A stretch of 64,000 bases of DNA from contig NC_134749.1 in NCBI RefSeq assembly GCF_050436995.1, positions 10,000,001-10,064,000 on the forward strand. Direction: 5' to 3'. The notes under the pieces are model-generated. The model had not been told where the DNA came from, made no database searches, and saw nothing but the letters and a program-made list of their open reading frames with translations. Both the position numbers and the translations under genes were made by a program. This document shows, in pieces, positions 51,501 to 60,500 of the stretch (positions are counted from its first letter, which is position 1; every line of letters begins with the position of its first letter). The DNA comes from Anticarsia gemmatalis. Its lineage: Eukaryota; Arthropoda; Insecta; Lepidoptera; Erebidae.

Positions 51501-54500
51501 CACTGACCTGTGAATCGGAACTCCCAGCATTGCTATTGATCGTTGGTACGCCTAGTAGATTGGTGCTCTGATGTCCGAGATCAAACCTGGTCGCCATGTT
51601 CTGAAATGTTCTGCGCTGCCAGCTGCCGTTACTTGAAGTGCTCAGCTTTCGACCGGGTGGCACTAATAGAGACAATCAACATTTGACATGTGCACTTTAT
51701 TTGCTTAACTAGCTAGCCTGCCATTCATTGACCACTTACTTTGGGGGCATATGGAAAATTTATATTGCAAACTATTGAGCTTTATAAGTTCAGTTGAGAA
51801 TCAATTTTGTTTTCAAAACAGATGTTTCATTGCCTATTTTGCCTCTATTTCTGGTTTTAGTTGACAATTTTCCACTTGCTGATTTAAAACTGTTCAAAAA
51901 TTGATGATTCATTGAAAATTATGGACTAGAAAATAAAGGCAGAACATTGAGAATACTTATGTAAACCATTTCACAATTAGATAGAGCTATACTTGCTTAT
52001 TTAGACCTTTAAAAAGAACAGTAGGTCACCGGTCAATAAAACATGTTTACGTATAAATCTTTTCATTCACACGTAGGTGCAATCTGCATACAGATTCTCA
52101 TTGACATATTAAATTCGTGGAACAAAAAGCAACTCGCAAAAATTGTTAACATTTCGGTCATATTTTAAGTATAAATCAAGGATATTTGTTACAATTTTAT
52201 TAACACATACATATAACAATGACCTACAGTCAATGATATTACAATTAATAAGATATTCTCAATGCAATTCTTTGATAAACAGTTGGAATCGATTTAGTAT
52301 TAAACAGAATATTTTTGAACGAGCTTCTAACTCGCAGGGAATTTTCATTGCAAAAAAGAGGACTGTAGGCAATTATAAGTCAGTAATTTGTATGACTCAT
52401 GGCCAACACTAGTTCAATGACATCCAAGTTGTTTAATAAAGCTCAAAGATATACTTAAATGTATTTAAACGGGATAAATTTTAAAACAGCCAGCTTAGTT
52501 TTTGCAGAATCGAATTCGAATCCGATTGAACGTGACTCGAGGTAATGTCAAATTTAACTCTTGCATTTCAAACAAGCGCATAATTCAACGCAGGTTTAAA
52601 GTAAAACGAATGTTTGATTTAATTTATTTTCGTTTTAAACCCGAGTTTGGTCACACGCTCGATTAAAAAGTACGATTTGACATAAGCTCGAATCTGATTC
52701 AATCGATTTCGATTCGGTCAGGAGTAAATCCACACATTATTTTCCCTTACAGGGTGTAGAGTTTATAAGAGTGCTAGTTTTTAAATAAGCTATTAAAACG
52801 GTAGGGTTTACTTACAATGAAAAGAGCAGAAGTCATCCTGGTTGTTGTTGTCATAGATGTCGAACATGGAGAAGTAATCTTGCGTTGAACCAACACTGCT
52901 GTACGGCGAATGTTCCCCGTAGTACCCTGAAATATAGCATCTAGTTTATTTTATGTAAATTACTTTACATGGATACATCCTGCTAATTATGCATTCCCCA
53001 TATAAATCTAAAAGTTAGTGAGGATACTTGGATACAGTAAGTATATACAACGGCTAGTTCCCGTGTGGTTCACTTCCTTTACTTTTCTCTTTTCCGTAAA
53101 GGTGCGGAGTAAAAAAGAGACTAGATTTTGGCATTACTTGCCTTCTCTTTTAAATCTTAGGTCCAATCTATTTCTAATTGCTTAAACAGACAAAGGACTG
53201 TATCAAAGAAAATATAGCACTAAGACACCATCCCCCAGAAGACATAAAAAAGAAACAAAACAATTTCTTCCTGCACATGTCTCAAGTTCTGAAATTGTAC
53301 GAAAGATGTTCGAGTCGACATTGAGCCAGAGCAAAAGCATCTAATCATTAATATCTGCACGAACCGTCCGACTACTGACATCCGCAAACAATGACCTAGG
53401 TTACCTAAACAGGAAGACACCGGTAAGAGGAAAAGCTAACCAGTTTTACATCTATACAATATTGCACATATGATTTTGTCCGCGACTTCGCCAGCGTGTA
53501 AACATTTCCCGGGGGAAAATAACACTTACTACTTCTACCCTTATTGAATCTAGGTTCTAAACTATCTGTGTACCAAATTTATTCAAATCCGTCAAGTCGT
53601 TTTTTAATGAATAAGTACCAAACGTACACATACACACATATATCCAACCATTTTTACAAGCTTTCGCATATATAATATTGGCAGGATTCAAGCTTTTGAT
53701 TCATCAATAGATTAAGACATATCGAGCAGGGTAGACGTTTTCTTATTTATCTTCTAGCTAAAGTGACATAGATATATACACAAATTTAATATCCCGTTCA
53801 TTATTTCACAATTAATAGCGTACGATTCGTCAAGTTTCCCTCAGTGACAAATGTCTCAGATTATTTTCGCCAACAGAAACAAATGATTGTGATTAGTATT
53901 TTCATATTAATTGTTTATACGTGAAACTAATTTATCACAGGACTTGCGCTTCATAACACATAATTTTCTCTACATCAATACTGCGTAGAAATCAGACAAA
54001 CAAATTAATAACGAGACAATAACTCATTCGATAAGGTAATCGGGTCGCATTCTTATGCAGATAACAATTATAACAAATAAATTAGACGTCTAAAAGGTTT
54101 ATGTAAATTGAGACTCGAAATGTTTCTGGCAAGGTCGAAATTCAAAACAATATTATTTCTAGAAATCAAAACTATTTCGTAGTTTCAATTTATTCAACTA
54201 GTCATGCAAAGTCGTAAACCCGCACTTGGTCTTCGTGATGGACGAATGTCAAAGCTTTGCTAGAGGCAAAGCTTTGACATTCGTTCATCCTCGCTCGGGA
54301 GGAGACCCTAGCCCAGCAGTAGGACAGAAATGGGATAAAAAAAATCAACTAAGGTGGTAACAAAATCGTTAGCGCTACTGCTCTACTAAACAGGACACCT
54401 CTCTGGTGGGTTGGCTAGACAGACAATTGCGCGGCAATGAGACAATTTAAAAGACATTATAAGAAGCCCTTATCTATTCATTAGCTATTAAATTGAAACA

Positions 54501-57500
54501 TACAAACAAAATAAAACCACTGAAATACAAAACCTAACAAAATATATCAGTATCCAACTCACCCGAATCTCCTCTATCCAGCGAAAAGCTTAAGGAAACC
54601 CCTTCTTCAGTGACTAGAGGCACGCTCAGCGGCTTAGAGCGGCTGCCCAGATCCCCGCTACCTCCGGCCTCTCGCCTCTCTGGGTGTCTTTCTGTGATGA
54701 CTCGGCTTATCCGACGGGATGGCACGCAGAACACTTTTGTGCACATTAACCTAAGATCATAATGTTAAATTAGTAGGTACTTACTAAAGTCATTGAGAAA
54801 ATATTGCTTTTAGTGTTGTGGCGAAAAGTATTTTGCAGTATCGATGAATATTTCTATTTAGCCAGTGAAAAAGATACTAAGTATACCTTATTTTAATAAT
54901 CAAACTGCTTCGGACAATGTATAACTATTTTACTACAGGGGCCTTTAAAAAAGTGGACATAAAAATAAAACATTTTATTATGTCTGCAAAGCGCGAACTA
55001 TGTAAATATCGCAATCTGATCATAAATCATACAGGGGAAAACCTTTGTCTGCGAGTAAAAATAATTTACTATAATTATTCTTCGGAAAATTGATCAAGGT
55101 CAGACCAATACTGTATCTATGAATCAAGATGATTACGTTTAAATATAACAGGAACTATTAAGTAACACGCTAATAAAATCGCAGTATATTTTATAGCAAA
55201 GCAATTTTAAACTAATTTTCGAGAACAATGAGCTGGCTAATGTTGTTTTATGGAGCAGTAAAATTTTCAGTAATAATGTACTCGAATAAGACAGGTCTTG
55301 TATGCCTCGGAAGTTTGAAAGTGAAAAAGAAAATGTATTTTATCAATGGGTTGTCAACACCTCATCAGTAGAGCGATTCTCTACCTCTATCGACAAATTT
55401 TGTATGAAAATCTGATCAGCGCCTCTAGCGGGCGGTCTAGGTACTATTTTTACAGAGCATTTTAAATGTTAAACTCTCGATACTTGATAGATACTGATGG
55501 TACCGACTGCAGAAAATCCGGCTACAGTTTGGCAATTTAACTATCTTATTCTTATATACAAGTGTAAAAACTACATTACGTTCAATTCGACCTTATTACC
55601 TCCGCGGCTCATCCATGATGTGGATCTTCAAAGCAACATTCTTGTAGTTCATAGCGACTGCTCCAAAGATCATCTCTCCGAGAACACTCGCATCCTCCGC
55701 CGGGCCCTTGTACTATGAACAAGGAAACTAATAAAAATATGTTTTGATACAAAATAGTAAGTCATTGTTCAATGGATGTATTTCAGCAAGTCATAGTCAT
55801 ACAAGTTTCAAAGGAAAAATTAAAATGGCGCAACTTCATGCAATAAGAATTGCTGGGTACCTAATCAAAAACAACCAGTTGAGCCAATAAGGAAAAAATC
55901 CAAAAAATATGAACCGATTTTTACACATATTTATGTATGTTAATGACCAGCATAAAATAATTAGCCATTATGGGTTTCTAAAAGAACTGGATTATACAAT
56001 TGTATCAAAATTGCGCACTAATCATCAATCGTTTACGACCGTACCACACGATAGAATATGCAAAAACCCACGTTTTCATTTCCCACGAAATAGCCCTTTA
56101 ATACCCATAAGATTTTACAAGCGCAATTTAACCACACACTTAGCGATTACATTTAAGGAATAATGACGCAAAAGAAACCTAAGCCCAAAATTGAAATGGA
56201 CATTCCATTTAGACATGACGTACTTTTACACACTCTTCATCTTCAAACGTTCGTATAATAGCTACATCGATGACCGACGAATCGCAACGGGCTTTTAGAT
56301 CATTTAGAAATTGCCTGTCAATCATCCTGCATTAACGACAACCTTTTAAAATTGCTGTCATGTTTTAGTTACGTTTACGTAAGCGGACGGGAAAAGGCGC
56401 TGTGAACTATTCGACCTTCCAAGATGTAGGTGGAAAACAAAGCCGGTCCATTAATCAAAGACGCGATGATTTACAAGACAGGTGGTCTACGCAACGTACG
56501 ACCAAATACGTCATTACACTCTAAAAATACGAGCTTTATTCAATGTTTCTCCCACGCCCCCGCAACGCGCCAATGTGATAAATATTTTTAAGAGAAATTA
56601 CTTCCGAAAATATCACCGCGAGCATTTTAGGTTCGATGCTCCTTTGTTTATAGCCTAATAGCTCCATATCATAGAATACTAATGTCCGTTAGTCACGCAC
56701 CAAATTTTCCTTTTAAACCTAATCCTTGCTCTTCGCAGAACAAAAGAATATAATTTTCAACATTCGCGACCTAATGATATATCATAGCAAAGGTCCAAAA
56801 AAGCGAAAAGGTTAAAACAATAGTCACAAACAAAAGCAATAAAAAAGAGATTTACAACATCGGCAACCCTATCATAAACATATTCCGTATTGCCGGAACA
56901 CGTCAATTTAGATGCCATATTTAGATAATAACACCTATAAATAACTAGAGCAACACGCTACACTGAGGTACTGAAAGAGATGAACAATGGCGTGAACAGG
57001 ATATCCAAAATAAATATGTATGAGAGAGACAATTGACACAACCGTATAAGAGCACGTGATGGCTATTAATTAGAATCTAGCTAAAATTACAATGGCTGCG
57101 ACATCATCAGGCCCACTTACGGCACACTTTATAATCAAAAAGGCTAACATCTAAAGTGGTCTAAATTTAGAATGGTCCAGTGATAATGTAGAGTGAATTG
57201 ACGGTCTTGTGACCGCTTCGGATGACGATTGTTGGGTTATTTTTACACTGTTATCGTAAAGATAGGCCCGTTCGAGCGACAGGACGTTTATTCTCGTTTA
57301 GTGTCTGCAGGATAAAATAGAACTTTAGGAACTTTCCACGTAAAAAAAACAGAAGTCAAAATTGCGTTTTGAGAGTGATTTCAAAGCACATTTCTAAACG
57401 CCAATTAATTAGTGCTGTCGTAATGAAGATACTATAAAAATCTCGCCGCGTTTAGGTATCTACCATTCTAATGTCATTGTCATACACCCACATACGTATC

Positions 57501-60500
57501 ACACATGACAGCATTTAACTTGCTATGTGATAGCAGACGAGATTTCCCTATTTACTTGGCAAGTATCCAACTGAGTGTTAACTGAGGATTTCCCGATCGA
57601 AGATTCCCTTTCCAGACTTTGACCGACATAAAGAAGCAAGGACGTCCAGACGTATTTGGAACGTCCTTATTACTTATCCTAAATAACCGCTGAGTGAAAT
57701 TGCCTTCAAAGGTTATTCCGTACGCCTTTAATTTTCTCTTGCTGTACATTATAGAGTTGTATTCTACTATTTTTGTTTTGCGAGTCGAATTCAGAGTTTC
57801 CAGTGAAACTTTGAAACCTAAGAGTCTTAGTGGATTTACCGTTAAACCGGTTGCTGACTATTTACTCCTTTTGCGACGAATCACATTGAACAAACATAAA
57901 CAAAAATAGCCATTCGTCTACATCGTGAGGAAACAAGGCCAATCTACTTAAGATCTTTGTACAGATAAAGATTTTGGCTTTCTACACAACAACAATGGGA
58001 AGTGATATAATCCAGTATTGTGACGTCATCGATAACTTTAAATTATCAAACTTGTTTGTCTACGTTATCTCGCAATCTATATTAGGAAAATGTTCGGTAA
58101 GCACAGATTTGGTAGTTTATTGAACTGAAAGAGTTCGCTACAAAATTATATTCTGTTATTCGTATATTAAAATTGCACCGTTCCAATGTCGCGTCATCGT
58201 GTGTTGCCGGTACGAACGCAACCAGCTGCCGGAGTCACGTGCTTCGTGGCCGTATTATTATTAACACACGCTAAGGTAAACGTCCTACACTCGCGCTTTG
58301 GCGAATGTACGAAAAAATCTTATAAATCATACGTACATGACACCGATTAATTCGCAAAGGGAAAACACATGACTGAAATACTATCACCGATTAACAGAAT
58401 GTATTTTTTGCCGTGCGTAAATTTAATTTAGAAAGCAAGACGAATAAAACACTTATTGAGATGACGAGAGAAGTTTGTCGCGATTGTTATGAATAAGAAA
58501 CTATTCATATCTATGTCATATTCCTTGTCAAAGCATTGTATCCCTATGCAATATGCGTCCTGTAACATATAAGAATAAATGGAGCATATAAATTGTATAC
58601 AGAACGGCATACAATTTATCTGGTAACTGGCAGTCTGCGGCAGTGGAATATACTTAACTAACGTCGATACTAACGGGGTATTGACCTAAGGTCCAAGACA
58701 TTGCAGAGAAGAGCGCTTGAACAGTTCGGCCGAGTCCGACTTGGATTGCAAGGTGCAAAAATGACAATGACAAATTCGCTGGAATGTATCCTAAATTACG
58801 CTAAAAAAAGGTTTGAGATTTATTCGGGTATCAATGGCATGGTCGTAGCCCACTCAGTCCATAATGTAGCGATACTCTTACTGCACATAGAATAGTGTTA
58901 GTCTTGGACGTTGGTCAAGAATTGAACACAAACCTAGGAAAATTATGGATGTCGCGCAAATATGACTAAGTCTTATTACGTCCATGCATCACGAACTTTC
59001 TACAACTTGCGTAAAACTACTACAAACATGAATAAATTACTGTTATCTGTGAGACAATGTTGTCTTGTATAATTGTAAATTTTCACAGTGTCTATAGACA
59101 CAGCATGCCACACGAGATTTGTATAAAACAATTGCTCTTTAATCTAAATTTACTTCGCCAATATATTTAACCTACTCATTCATGCTTTCGCAATCATTTA
59201 CAATGATTTTAGCGTTATCATTAATGTAAACTATGGATATCTAAGTATTCAAGCATCAGAAGTAAATCTAATAGAAATTGTACAAACAGGAAAATTAACA
59301 AAACAATTAGTGCTGCAATTAATATCACAATTCACAACTCATTCATTGTCTGAGTAATGTTTATATGGGACTAAATTCTAAAATGATAACAGGAAAACTG
59401 CCATATTTGTAAGGAAATGTAAGTAAAGACAAAATAACAGACACACACTGAATTTCCTCATAAGTTTCCTTAAAAGGTAGGTGTTAAATGACTTATGCCA
59501 CTTAAAAGCCCAATAAAAGGGTTTGCATAAAGTGTTGCCAGGTAAAATAATATTAATAATTACCAGATATGTGAAACCCTCCGACACCTCCACAATATTT
59601 GGTGTTTCATCAGTCTGTCTGAGGTTTGGTCTGTCATTTTTCCCTGCTGGTACTTTCTGTATAGCAGATGAATCAAATAAAAGCTTCCTGCCCCTCCAAT
59701 CACACTCCTTGAATAGAAGCAACCGCACTTGCTCCGGATTTATCTGACAGGACCTGTCAGACAAAAAAATTTACCATAAAATTTTAGGAAACTAGAATTG
59801 TGACTACTTAAGGACCATACCCATATTTTATTTGCATTATATTGGATTACAATATCTGTAACTAAATTGTTGTTTTTAATTTTGTTATCTTAGCACAGGA
59901 AGGTCTTAACAAAATTCTAAGAAGATTCGAGATTAGTGCTTTAACTGATTATATCCTATCATGCAAATAAATCGATTAAATAACTAACATAATTAGTTTT
60001 AAATTAAACATATCCTGTCAATAAAATGTTAATATTTAGGCCATGATATTCACATACATAGTCTAATGATTTGTACAAAAATGTTACCATTTAAATAAAT
60101 ATTGCAAATAAAATATGTTACTAGAACTATCAAGACTGCAAGGTATAATTTAATTTGGAAGTATGATTAGCACTGAAAATTATCAACAATAATTATTTGA
60201 TCCATGTAAATGAATTAGAACATTATCTGAATATTTGGTTTACAAATTAAATATTATTTAACACACAGTTGTTAATTTTGGCCAGTGGTTTTCAAGCATT
60301 TTTTCTTTTGGCATAGGTTTAAGAAGCAAATTACAAAAGTAAATTTTACCACCACAACATGTTATTGTAGAGAATAAGAATGACTACTGACATAAGAATT
60401 CATTCATTAAACATTGAGTCTCTAGTGCACAATACAGGAACCTTTCTAATAAAAGTCATTAATACAACAGCAAAGATGATATGATTCTATTTTCATCCTA

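Larger units (their letters stand above)
47143..51507 (-). other. FNIP intron 6
   Basis: A 4.4-kb AT-rich intron. It holds a Helitron (47951-48181), a SINE (48862-48988), a Helitron-2 fragment (49420-49535) and a perfect 31-bp hairpin (50393-50459). No exon was recognised. Confidence 0.5.
52927..54562 (-). other. FNIP intron 4
   Basis: A 1.6-kb intron. It contains a Helitron-like fragment (53472-53690) and a LINE 3' tail with an inverted duplication (54221-54340). The rest is AT-rich sequence without recognisable content. Confidence 0.5.

Noticed and set aside
55497..55718. 73-codon open frame on the plus strand
   Set aside because: Antisense of FNIP exon 3 plus intron sequence.
57552..57909. 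Frames on both strands in FNIP intron 2
   Set aside because: No similarity recognised and not compatible with the FNIP exon phases.
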